DNA of 56,698 nucleotides. It comes from a virus. The notes beneath the pieces were generated by a model. It was not told the DNA's origin and made no database searches. It saw only the letters and a program-made list of their open reading frames with translations. A program made the translations under genes and the position numbers. The stretch lies in IMG/VR virus record IMGVR_UViG_3300021356_000020, positions 1 through 56,698 of that record; one strand, written 5' to 3'. Position 1 is the stretch's first letter, and every line of letters starts with the position of its first letter. Shown here piece by piece: positions 34,159-40,304 of the stretch.

Positions 34159-35094
34159 ATGAGGGTATTATTAACAGGAGCTACCGGGTTTCTTGGTAAA
34201 AACCTAGTAGAATATCTACCTAAATACTTAGGTGAACAATATAGAGTTTCTGGAATCGGATCTAAGCAATACGACCTAAGAAACCAACACGCATGTAGGA
34301 AAGCGCTAGAATACTTTAACCCTGATGTTATCGTACATGCTGCGGGATCTGTTGGCGGTATTGGTGCTAATCAAGAGAATCCCGGAAAGTTTATGTATGA
34401 TAATCTTATCATGGGTACAAACTTGATTGAAGAAGCCAGAGTAAAGAAAGTGCCAAAGTTTGTTTTGCTGGGTACGGTGTGCGCATATCCAAAACATTGC
34501 CCCGTTCCGTTTAACGAAGAAGAAATATGGGAAGGTTATCCAGAGGAAACCAATGCTCCATACGGCATCGCAAAGAAAACGTTGATGCGATTACTTCAAG
34601 CATACGGCGAACAGTACGGTATGCGAGGCGCAAATCTAATACCAGTTAATATGTATGGTCCTCACGACCACTTTAATCTCACTAGCAGTCATGTTATCCC
34701 TGCGCTCATACTTAAATTCTATAGCGCAATTAAAAATGGAGATCAGGTTGTTCCTATTTGGGGTACTGGCGAAGCGTCAAGAGAGTTTCTGTATGCTCCA
34801 GATTGCGCAGAGGCAATTGCGTTGGCAATCAAACATAACGTACCTCTAGATCCGATCAATATTGGAACCGGTAAGGAGATTAAGATTAAGGATCTTGTAC
34901 AAGAGATAGCAGATCAAATGGAGTATACGGGCGATATAGTTTACGAGACAGATAAACCAGACGGTCAACCTCGCCGCTGTCTTGATACAGGATTGGCAAA
35001 AGCACTCCTTGGTTTTGAGGCAAAAACAGATTTACAAACAGGACTAAAAGAAACCATCGAGTGGTTTTTAAACGATAATAATTGGGAGACTTAA
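34159..35094 (+). CDS. fcl: GDP-L-fucose synthase
   Basis: An NAD(P)-dependent short-chain epimerase/reductase of 311 residues that makes GDP-L-fucose from GDP-4-keto-6-deoxymannose. Motifs: GATGFLGKNL near residues 6-15, VIVHAAGSVGGIGANQENP, LLGTVCAYPKHCPVPF (catalytic Thr/Cys region; the family usually has SSCIYP) and NAPYGIAKKTLMRL with the Y-x3-K pair. GT10-type transfer would use the product (28743-29549). AGGAG precedes the ATG. No GDP-mannose dehydratase is seen in the window, so that step may come from the host. Confidence 0.88.
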   Translation: MRVLLTGATGFLGKNLVEYLPKYLGEQYRVSGIGSKQYDLRNQHACRKALEYFNPDVIVHAAGSVGGIGANQENPGKFMYDNLIMGTNLIEEARVKKVPKFVLLGTVCAYPKHCPVPFNEEEIWEGYPEETNAPYGIAKKTLMRLLQAYGEQYGMRGANLIPVNMYGPHDHFNLTSSHVIPALILKFYSAIKNGDQVVPIWGTGEASREFLYAPDCAEAIALAIKHNVPLDPINIGTGKEIKIKDLVQEIADQMEYTGDIVYETDKPDGQPRRCLDTGLAKALLGFEAKTDLQTGLKETIEWFLNDNNWET

Positions 35095-35095
35095 T

Positions 35096-35524
35096 ATGAA
35101 CGTAGGAGTATTTTTAAATTCACCAGATAGTTCAGAAATGAATGTAGAACTATTTAACAACCTTAATAAACACGTAGAAGATAGTACATTTCAAGATGTA
35201 TCAGTGTTCTATAATAATATTGCATTTAATCCAGTAACACCCAAGTTCGGAATGTTTAATTCAACAGACCTTTGGTACTATACTGGAAAACTATTGGTTA
35301 TCGGTTTTGAAATTCTATCATCAATAGATTCAATTGTAAACAAGTTCGACGCATCTATTCTTTATGACGGTACTAAAAATATCATGAAGATCATTGACGC
35401 TATGAGCCGATATAATGTTATATGTGTTAATAGGGATCACTACGACTATATCAAGCGAGTTACCAACAAAGAACCTATTCTTGTTGAGAGCTTTGATATG
35501 AAAGACTTTGCAGAGGTGCTATAA
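35096..35524 (+). CDS. Hypothetical protein (142 aa)
   Basis: Not recognised. Hydrophobic-core pattern suggests an alpha/beta protein: MNVGVFLNSPDSSEMNVELF, WYYTGKLLVIGFEILSSI, FDASILYDGTKNIMKII and RYNVICVNRDHYDYI. There is no signal peptide and no Cys motif. It lies at the end of the glycan operon, starting two bases after fcl and sharing one base with the endonuclease gene. A receiver-like or nucleotide-binding role cannot be judged from sequence. Confidence 0.55.
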   Translation: MNVGVFLNSPDSSEMNVELFNNLNKHVEDSTFQDVSVFYNNIAFNPVTPKFGMFNSTDLWYYTGKLLVIGFEILSSIDSIVNKFDASILYDGTKNIMKIIDAMSRYNVICVNRDHYDYIKRVTNKEPILVESFDMKDFAEVL

Positions 35525-36297
35525 TGGGAAAATCTTTAGAAGAAAAAATCATCCATATGTACAATGAAGAAAATAAGAGTACGTATGAGATTGCAGAAGT
35601 ACTAGAGACTTATCCTAATAAAATTAGAAGAACATTGAAGAAACATGGATATTCTTTAAAAAGCAAAAGCGATGCTCAAAAACTTGCTCTTGAAAGCGGC
35701 AGGATTGAACATCCCACAAAAGGAAAGAGTAGAACGCTAAAAGAAAGAATTAAAATTAGCTCTGGCCTTTCTTCACACTGGGATTCTATATCTGACGAAG
35801 AAAGAGAAAACAGGTCTAAGCAAGCAAAAGAAAGATGGGAAAAAATGGACGCTTCACAAAAAGCTAAAATGTCCGACCTAGCAATGAGTGCAATTAGAAA
35901 AGCTGGCAAAGAAGGATCTAAGTTAGAGAAATTCCTACTTGGAAAACTAAATCAAAGCGGATATACTGTAGAGGTTCATAATAAAAACTTAATTCCTACA
36001 GAAAAATTAGAAATTGACCTTTACATTCCTAAACTTAAAACTATAATTGAAGTGGACGGCCCGTCTCATTTCCTACCTATTTGGGGAGAAGAGAAGTTGC
36101 AGAAACAAATAAAAGCAGATTTACATAAATCAGGCTTGATTTTGAGTCGTGGGTTCGCTATAATTAGAGTAAAGGCGATGACAACTCCAAGTCTTAAACA
36201 AAAGGAGGAACTATCCCACAACGTTGTTAGCCTGTTAAAAGGCATTGAAAAGAAGTTTCCAGAAAAGACAGAAAGGTTTATAGAGGTTGATTTATAA
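35524..36297 (+). CDS. HTH / PD-(D/E)XK endonuclease, homing-type
   Basis: 257 residues in two parts. N-terminal helix-turn-helix-like repeats (IIHMYNEENKSTYEIAEVL then NKIRRTLKKHGYS, GKSRTLKERIKISSG then LSSHW, resembling NUMOD3-type DNA-binding). C-terminal nuclease: LEIDLYIPKLKTIIEVDGPS, with the D...E-V-D-G core of the Vsr/DUF559-like fold, then AIIRVKAM. Such proteins are site-specific mobile endonucleases in phages. It sits inside the operon with overlaps of one base each side, as homing genes often do. The host gene for its target cannot be inferred. Confidence 0.62.
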   Translation: MGKSLEEKIIHMYNEENKSTYEIAEVLETYPNKIRRTLKKHGYSLKSKSDAQKLALESGRIEHPTKGKSRTLKERIKISSGLSSHWDSISDEERENRSKQAKERWEKMDASQKAKMSDLAMSAIRKAGKEGSKLEKFLLGKLNQSGYTVEVHNKNLIPTEKLEIDLYIPKLKTIIEVDGPSHFLPIWGEEKLQKQIKADLHKSGLILSRGFAIIRVKAMTTPSLKQKEELSHNVVSLLKGIEKKFPEKTERFIEVDL

Positions 36298-37061
36298 TGA
36301 GTAAAGATAATGATTTGTTTGAAGATGTTGAACTGGCTACTCCTTCTAATACTCAGACCGGAGTTGTAGATGTTATTCAAGACGATAGACCAAAGACTAC
36401 AGATCCAGAGTGGAACGACTACGTTTTAAGTCTCTTTGATGATTCAGAGATGTATGATGGTCGCCCTCTTTGTCACGGTCTTCGTCGTGTCGCTGAACTT
36501 TTGTTTGGTGACATTATTTGTAGCAGACCTACCAAAGTATTTCCACCGCAGGATGATAATGGCATCGGTAGAGCCACGGTTATCTGGGAAATCGTGTTTG
36601 AGAATGGTCAATCGTTTAGTGACGTTGCTGATTGCTGGGAAGGCAATACAGACGACACATTTTGCGTCTTTAACACTGCTACAGCTGCAACGAGAGCAGA
36701 GGGTCGCGCTCTTAGAAAGGCGCTTAGATTGCGTGTTGTGGCGGCAGAAGAGATCACTAAGAAGAATACCGCAGAGATTGTCAAGAGTATTAGTCAAACT
36801 AATGCGATACAAAATACACAAGGAGAATATCAATCAACAGGTAGAATGACAGAGAACCAAGAACGGTTCATTGATGGTAAAAGTAAGCAGTTGGATATTC
36901 ATCCAGCAAAGCTATTTAAAGATGTATTCAATCTTTCTGTGTCAAAGAAGATTGATAAGAAACAAGCTAGTGATGCCATTGAAAGATTAAATGAGTATCA
37001 GCAAGACAAGAGTTCAATTCCAAGTTCAATTACTGGTTATCAACAAGATTGGAGAAGTTAA
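36297..37061 (+). CDS. Hypothetical DNA-annealing-like protein
   Basis: 254 residues. The central part has GIGRATVIWEIVFENG and FCVFNTATAATRAEGRALRK then ALRLRVV, reminiscent of the 'tRAegRALr.al' helix of Rad52/RecT-type annealing or replication proteins, and the C-terminal part, NQERFIDGKSKQLDIHPAKL then DKKQASDAIERLNEYQQ, is a helical domain frequently attached to such proteins. The N-terminus is acidic and disordered. This is a pattern-based guess, not a firm family assignment. It overlaps the next start (TAATG). Confidence 0.4.
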   Translation: MSKDNDLFEDVELATPSNTQTGVVDVIQDDRPKTTDPEWNDYVLSLFDDSEMYDGRPLCHGLRRVAELLFGDIICSRPTKVFPPQDDNGIGRATVIWEIVFENGQSFSDVADCWEGNTDDTFCVFNTATAATRAEGRALRKALRLRVVAAEEITKKNTAEIVKSISQTNAIQNTQGEYQSTGRMTENQERFIDGKSKQLDIHPAKLFKDVFNLSVSKKIDKKQASDAIERLNEYQQDKSSIPSSITGYQQDWRS

Positions 37062-37396
37062 TGAAGGTGAATTATCAAACCAGAAATGGTAGATTGAGTG
37101 TAGAGCTTAGTGGTGACGATCAAAAGGCAATCTTTGGCGAGATCGCTAAGTTCCAAGAGGTTTTTGAGGAAAGCGTTTGTGCCAAATGCGGATCTGATAA
37201 CATTCGGTTTGTTGTTAGAACTGTAGATGACAACGAATATTACGAACTACGATGTGCTGACTGTGGCGCACGTCTTTCATTCGGCGTAAACAAGAAGGGT
37301 GGAACACTCTTTCCGAAACGCAAAGACGCAGATGGAGGCTGGCTGCCAGATCGCGGCTGGGTCAAGTGGAACCCAAAAACTGAGCAGAATGAGTAA
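37061..37396 (+). CDS. Small zinc-ribbon protein
   Basis: 111 residues with two CxxC knuckles separated by a beta-hairpin: SVCAKCGSDNIRFVVR and ELRCADCGARLSFG, a classic zinc ribbon, followed by a Gly/Trp-rich C-terminus (DGGWLPDRGWVKWN). GGAGAAG precedes the ATG at 37061. A DNA- or RNA-binding or transcription role is likely but unspecific. It is the last gene before array B: the first RNA unit begins within a few bases of its stop. Confidence 0.6.
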   Translation: MKVNYQTRNGRLSVELSGDDQKAIFGEIAKFQEVFEESVCAKCGSDNIRFVVRTVDDNEYYELRCADCGARLSFGVNKKGGTLFPKRKDADGGWLPDRGWVKWNPKTEQNE

Positions 37397-37401
37397 CGAA
37401 G

Positions 37402-37467
37402 CTTTTGTGGTTTGGCATAACGTAACGAGCCGTAGTTAACGTAAAAACTACAGAAAAATAAATCGGC
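37402..37467 (+). ncRNA. Structured RNA unit B1 (pseudoknot family)
   Basis: P1 pairs TGTGGTTT at 37406-37413 with AAACTACA at 37445-37452. P2 pairs 37420-37426 (ACGTAAC) with 37435-37442 (GTTAaCGT). The loop GCCG at 37429-37432 pairs with CGGC at 37464-37467. It is nearly identical to A1, and the linker AACCCTGC to the next unit is also the same. It begins right after the zinc-ribbon gene with no separate promoter seen. Confidence 0.8.
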
Positions 37468-37474
37468 AACCCTG

Positions 37475-37541
37475 CTTTTACAGCTTGGCTAAATGTATCG
37501 CGCTGTAGATAACATAAAAGCTGTAGAATCATAAATCAGCG
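37475..37541 (+). ncRNA. Structured RNA unit B2 (pseudoknot family)
   Basis: The most informative copy for covariation. P2 is ATGTATC at 37493-37499 with GATAaCAT at 37508-37515, changed on both sides compared with ACGTAAC/GTTAnCGT. The loop CGCTG at 37501-37505 pairs with CAGCG at 37537-37541, again changed on both sides. P1 is TACAGCTT at 37479-37486 with AAGCTGTA at 37518-37525. P2 lies exactly 73 bases after that of B1. A hairpin with a CCTAA loop follows. Confidence 0.82.
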
Positions 37542-37545
37542 GACT

Positions 37546-37565
37546 GGCCGCCCTAAGCGGCCTTA
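37546..37565 (+). terminator. Terminator-like hairpin between B2 and B3
   Basis: GGCCGC at 37546-37551 pairs with GCGGCC at 37557-37562 around CCTAA, followed by only TTAAC. Strong stem, weak U run, so termination may be partial or conditional on the pseudoknot strand five bases upstream. An almost identical hairpin follows unit C1. It increases the spacing between B2 and B3 from 73 to 99 bases. Confidence 0.5.
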
Positions 37566-37572
37566 ACTAAGG

Positions 37573-37640
37573 TTTAATGGCTTGCCTATAAACGCAACGA
37601 TTTGTAGTTGACGTAAAAGTTATTAGAGAATAAATCAAAT
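37573..37640 (+). ncRNA. Structured RNA unit B3, leader of the TnpB-like gene
   Basis: P1 pairs AATGGCTT at 37576-37583 with AAGTTATT at 37617-37624 (two G-U pairs). P2 is ACGCAAC at 37592-37598 with GTTGaCGT at 37607-37614, a third variant with U-A replaced by C-G. The loop ATTTG at 37600-37604 pairs with CAAAT at 37636-37640, unlike all other copies. The 3' pseudoknot strand ends four bases before AAGGAG (37645-37650) and 15 bases before the ATG of the TnpB-like gene, close enough to affect translation. Confidence 0.8.
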
Positions 37641-37655
37641 TTTTAAGGAGAAAAT

Positions 37656-39077
37656 ATGTCTGATTATATTAGCGTAGATGAAACTAGGAAGCGTGGCTCT
37701 AAGATTATGATTCCTAAAAAAGTTTTATCCGAGGACTATGTTAAAGAGTATAGAAAAGATATGGAAAAAGCCGTTCCGGTATTATTTTCATATATAAAAA
37801 GTCTAATTGAAAAATGGGGCGTTGAAAACATCGACATAAAACCTCAACAAATTACAGTTAAGGATACTGACGTAAACGATAATACTTTTATCGGATTTGA
37901 TGGAAATACTTATGAATATAGCTATTCCGTTGAATCTAGAACCGGAGAGACAAATAGTAATGGAAATCCAAAATACTACTGGACTGGCGGAAAAGACAAA
38001 GATTATTCATCTTTAGAAGATACTGATGTCATCCGATTTAAGAAAATAAAAGATACGTATTTTATCAATATGCTAGAATCTGTATTGCCAAATACAAATA
38101 AGGCTTGGAGAACAGAGATTTTTGCGTATTATATGAAAATGTTAACATCTAGAAAACGTGGAAATAAGTTTAGTGGTACGGCCCTTAACGAGAAAATTCT
38201 TGAAATGAACAGGCCGCCACAGCTAAGAAAAAACACGTTGCAATTTAAAGGTAATATTAGAATTCATACGGAAAAAGGCACTATTAGTTTTCTAACGCGA
38301 AATAAAGATAAGGATGGAAACTCAGTTAGATTGACTGTTCCATATTCTAAAAACCTTTGCGTAAAAACCTACGATGGAAAAAGCGGCAGCGCTGTTGGTG
38401 GAAACCTTGTAATCACAGAAGGAAAACATAAAAAGAATAATGTATTCATTGTGTTTGAAGACAAGGTTCATGAGAAGTTAACTCCAGATGATCCTACAAA
38501 ATGGGTTGGATTCGATATTAACGTGAAGTCAGAAGACTGGCTTACATTTTGGGATTGTTTCACACAAACCTCTTTTAAGTGGTCTAGAGGCGAATATGCC
38601 CAAAGATTGATTGATAAATTGAAATCTGTAAATAAAGAAATTGATAATACCAATCGTGGAAGTATTACCTCTAGCACAAGAAGAAGTAAAAGACTAGAAG
38701 TGGTAAAATATATTCCCAGAAAGATGGATAGATATATTGCTAAGATATTTCCACCTTTGATTAAGACTCTACGATCTCAAGGAAAGGGTTTGGCTATTGA
38801 TAGCGCTCGATTTGGAGCGAGAACTGGAAATCATTTTCAGGAAAATATTAACCGTGTAGTTCCTGAGCTATGTGAAAAATATGGCGTTCCGTACCACATA
38901 GTTAACTCAGTGAATACTTCTAAAATGTGTTCAAGTTGTGGTCATGTCACAACTAAGACAAAAAATAAGAAGCATCATGAAGAAGGAATCTACGAGTGTT
39001 CAAAATGCGGAAACGTAATAGACGAGCCGGTAAATGCGGCTAAGAATATCGCACAAACCGCTTGTAGAGAAAACTAG
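37656..39077 (+). CDS. TnpB/Cas12-like RuvC protein
   Basis: A 473-residue protein with a TnpB-type C-terminal nuclease half. RuvC-I is WVGFDINVKSEDW with D287. RuvC-II corresponds to GLAIDSARFG, where Asp382 occupies the usual Glu. A zinc ribbon has C425-x2-C428 (MCSSCGH) and C448-x2-C451 (YECSKCG). RuvC-III is IDEPVNAAKNIA with D456. The N-terminal 280 residues do not match a family I know and are much longer than the wedge/REC part of small TnpB. No TnpA, inverted repeats or transposon ends are seen. Structured RNA units lie immediately before and after the gene, with AAGGAG behind unit B3. Possible roles: RNA-guided nuclease, RNA-guided repressor if RuvC is inactive, or a homing element. 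Confidence 0.82.
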   Translation: MSDYISVDETRKRGSKIMIPKKVLSEDYVKEYRKDMEKAVPVLFSYIKSLIEKWGVENIDIKPQQITVKDTDVNDNTFIGFDGNTYEYSYSVESRTGETNSNGNPKYYWTGGKDKDYSSLEDTDVIRFKKIKDTYFINMLESVLPNTNKAWRTEIFAYYMKMLTSRKRGNKFSGTALNEKILEMNRPPQLRKNTLQFKGNIRIHTEKGTISFLTRNKDKDGNSVRLTVPYSKNLCVKTYDGKSGSAVGGNLVITEGKHKKNNVFIVFEDKVHEKLTPDDPTKWVGFDINVKSEDWLTFWDCFTQTSFKWSRGEYAQRLIDKLKSVNKEIDNTNRGSITSSTRRSKRLEVVKYIPRKMDRYIAKIFPPLIKTLRSQGKGLAIDSARFGARTGNHFQENINRVVPELCEKYGVPYHIVNSVNTSKMCSSCGHVTTKTKNKKHHEEGIYECSKCGNVIDEPVNAAKNIAQTACREN

Positions 39078-39078
39078 G

Positions 39079-39145
39079 CTTGTGCAGCTTGGCGGAACGT
39101 ATCGCGCTGTAGATAACGTAAAAGCTGTAAGTTCCTAAATCAGCG
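39079..39145 (+). ncRNA. Structured RNA unit C1 (pseudoknot family)
   Basis: Begins directly after the stop codon of the TnpB-like gene. P1 pairs TGCAGCTT at 39083-39090 with AAGCTGTA at 39122-39129. P2 is ACGTATC at 39097-39103 with GATAaCGT at 39112-39119. The loop CGCTG at 39105-39109 pairs with CAGCG at 39141-39145. Together with the following hairpin it is a close copy of the B2 unit and hairpin on the other side of the gene, forming an imperfect direct repeat around it. Confidence 0.8.
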
Positions 39146-39149
39146 GACT

Positions 39150-39169
39150 GGCCGCCCTAAGCGGCCTTT
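39150..39169 (+). terminator. Terminator-like hairpin after C1
   Basis: GGCCGC at 39150-39155 pairs with GCGGCC at 39161-39166 around CCTAA, followed by TTTAAC. It matches the hairpin after B2 base for base in stem and loop. Confidence 0.5.
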
Positions 39170-39176
39170 AACCATC

Positions 39177-39242
39177 CTTTTACAGCTTGGGTAAACGTAA
39201 CAAGCCGTAGTTATCGTAAAAGCTGTAACACCTTAAATCGGC
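39177..39242 (+). ncRNA. Structured RNA unit C2 (pseudoknot family)
   Basis: P1 pairs TTACAGCTT at 39180-39188 with AAGCTGTAA at 39220-39228, nine perfect pairs. P2 pairs 39195-39201 (ACGTAAC) with 39210-39217 (GTTAtCGT, here with a bulged U). The loop GCCG at 39204-39207 pairs with CGGC at 39239-39242. The bulged base is A, C or U in different copies, always at the same position. P2 begins 98 bases after that of C1, and the final terminator abuts the pseudoknot. Confidence 0.82.
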
Positions 39243-39269
39243 TAGGGGGCATTACGCCCCCTATTTTTT
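39243..39269 (+). terminator. Strong rho-independent terminator
   Basis: TAGGGGGC at 39243-39250 pairs with GCCCCCTA at 39256-39263 around ATTAC, followed by TTTTTT. It ends the plus-strand transcription unit at the junction with the convergent minus-strand genes. On the minus strand the stem is not followed by a U run, so it works in the plus direction only. The stem begins directly after the 3' pseudoknot strand of C2. Confidence 0.85.
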
Positions 39270-39447
39270 AGAATAGAAATCTATCCCACCAGCCCTGAGA
39301 AGCTCCGAGGAAATAAACCCCGACCAAAATGCCACCCAAGAAAGCTGCTTTTCTGACTAATCTATTGCGTCTAATGAATCCGTGACATCTACATGTGCAT
39401 CTGTCTGTGCAAAGTTCGTCACATTTACATTTTCTAAAAAGTGGCAT
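39268..39447 (-). CDS. Cys-rich small membrane protein (59 aa)
   Basis: A microprotein not flagged by length-based gene calling. On the minus strand the ATG at 39447 has AAGGAG (39454-39459) at correct spacing, and the frame runs to a TAA at 39268. Residues 7-21 hold six Cys (CKCDELCTDRCTCRC, then His), a compact metal-binding or disulfide site, followed by a basic patch (FIRRNRLVRK) and one membrane helix (AAFLGGILVGVYFLGAS), ending with GWWDRFLF. The order suggests a cytoplasmic Cys domain anchored in the membrane. It is the last gene of the structural operon, where lysis or accessory genes are often found, but it is not holin-like. Confidence 0.7.
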   Translation of the reverse strand: MPLFRKCKCDELCTDRCTCRCHGFIRRNRLVRKAAFLGGILVGVYFLGASQGWWDRFLF

Positions 39448-39456
39448 GATTGCTCC

Positions 39457-40242
39457 TTATAGGTACTCTAGAGTGAAGTATAGTCCGTAATCTATTTTGC
39501 TTCCGATGGATTGAGGGCTAGCAGAAAGAGCTAGATACCAGTCGTGTTGCTTTGCTCTGTGAGTAGTTCCCTCTTTGGTGGTGAAATTATAATGGCTACC
39601 ATACTGGCTTACTTCTCCAACAAGCTCTTCCGAAGATGTATTAACACCACTGATTCCGGGACTCGAAGTAAGGTTCATGTCTGGTGGTGGGTCTCCAGCG
39701 GCTGGGTCAAAAGTAAACCAAGCGTGGTCAGCCAAAGCTGCATCTACAGGAGATTCTGGGTCAATATTGCTAGCTCTATGAGCCAATGCGATATTTTGAG
39801 TAGTAGTATTTCCGGGAGTCGGATGAGGATGTCTCACTTCGTAGACTTTGGTTTCAACACCAACAGCATGTACGTCAATATCATCTCTGTTAAAAATTCT
39901 TAATTTGCAGTTCTGAGTGGCAACGTCCTCAGTGTGCGTAAATCTAATATTCAGTGGCGCCCAATAGTTAGGAACCTCATCTAGATCGTATGAAGTTGAG
40001 CCATTATTGTGGGTCATGGTAGTTGCTGAACCATATTTTGTGTTCGATAGCTTGTAGCCATCTGAACTTGTTCCATCCCCATTAGTGACCCAAGTACTAT
40101 TTTGCCACTGATCAACGGGAACGGATAAACCAAAGCTATCGCCAAAAAAGCCTAGCCCAGATCCGTCATTGTGTGTTATTAGGTCTGCCTCGCCTACACC
40201 GGCGGCATCAAAACCGTTAGCATGAAAAGTAATTGTTGCCAT
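39457..40242 (-). CDS. Putative virion protein (261 aa)
   Basis: 261 residues, beta-rich, with no Cys except one and a Gly/Asn/Ser/Thr-rich composition typical of phage virion proteins: MATITFHANGFDAAGVGEAD, TTMTHNNGSTSYDLDEVP, DVHAVGVETKVYEVRHPH and KIDYGLYFTLEYL at the end. It has a good ribosome binding site (AAGGAGAATTTAAAA) and a 62-base gap upstream with a -10-like element, suggesting separate and perhaps strong expression. Homology to a named family is not apparent; a tail tube, fiber or decoration protein is possible. Confidence 0.55.
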   Translation of the reverse strand: MATITFHANGFDAAGVGEADLITHNDGSGLGFFGDSFGLSVPVDQWQNSTWVTNGDGTSSDGYKLSNTKYGSATTMTHNNGSTSYDLDEVPNYWAPLNIRFTHTEDVATQNCKLRIFNRDDIDVHAVGVETKVYEVRHPHPTPGNTTTQNIALAHRASNIDPESPVDAALADHAWFTFDPAAGDPPPDMNLTSSPGISGVNTSSEELVGEVSQYGSHYNFTTKEGTTHRAKQHDWYLALSASPQSIGSKIDYGLYFTLEYL

Positions 40243-40274
40243 TTTTAAATTCTCCTTTAAGAGTTTTTCATATT

Positions 40275-40280
40275 ATTATA
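40275..40280 (-). promoter_or_regulatory. Possible late promoter -10 element
   Basis: TATAAT on the minus strand in the only real intergenic gap of the structural block, 33 bases before the ATG of the 261-residue virion protein. There is no convincing -35 box (ATTAAA at 17 bases). A phage late promoter with only a -10-like element, recognised with a phage factor, is an option. Confidence 0.35.
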
Positions 40281-40304
40281 CACGAAAAAGTTGTTTTTTT
40301 AATA

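Noticed and set aside
37656-39077. A complete IS605/IS607-type transposon
   Set aside because: No TnpA or serine recombinase gene and no terminal hairpins or inverted repeats; the flanks are the structured RNA units instead.
20857-39242. A CRISPR array, suggested by tandem repeats beside a Cas12-like gene
   Set aside because: Units are not identical repeats separated by unrelated spacers. The variable segments pair with each other within each unit (P1), linkers are a few bases long, and no spacer-length unique sequence exists between units.
39544-39903. A plus-strand reading frame of 119 residues opposite the 261-residue virion gene
   Set aside because: No ribosome binding site, no family motif, and the minus-strand frame is longer, better spaced and continuous with the structural operon.
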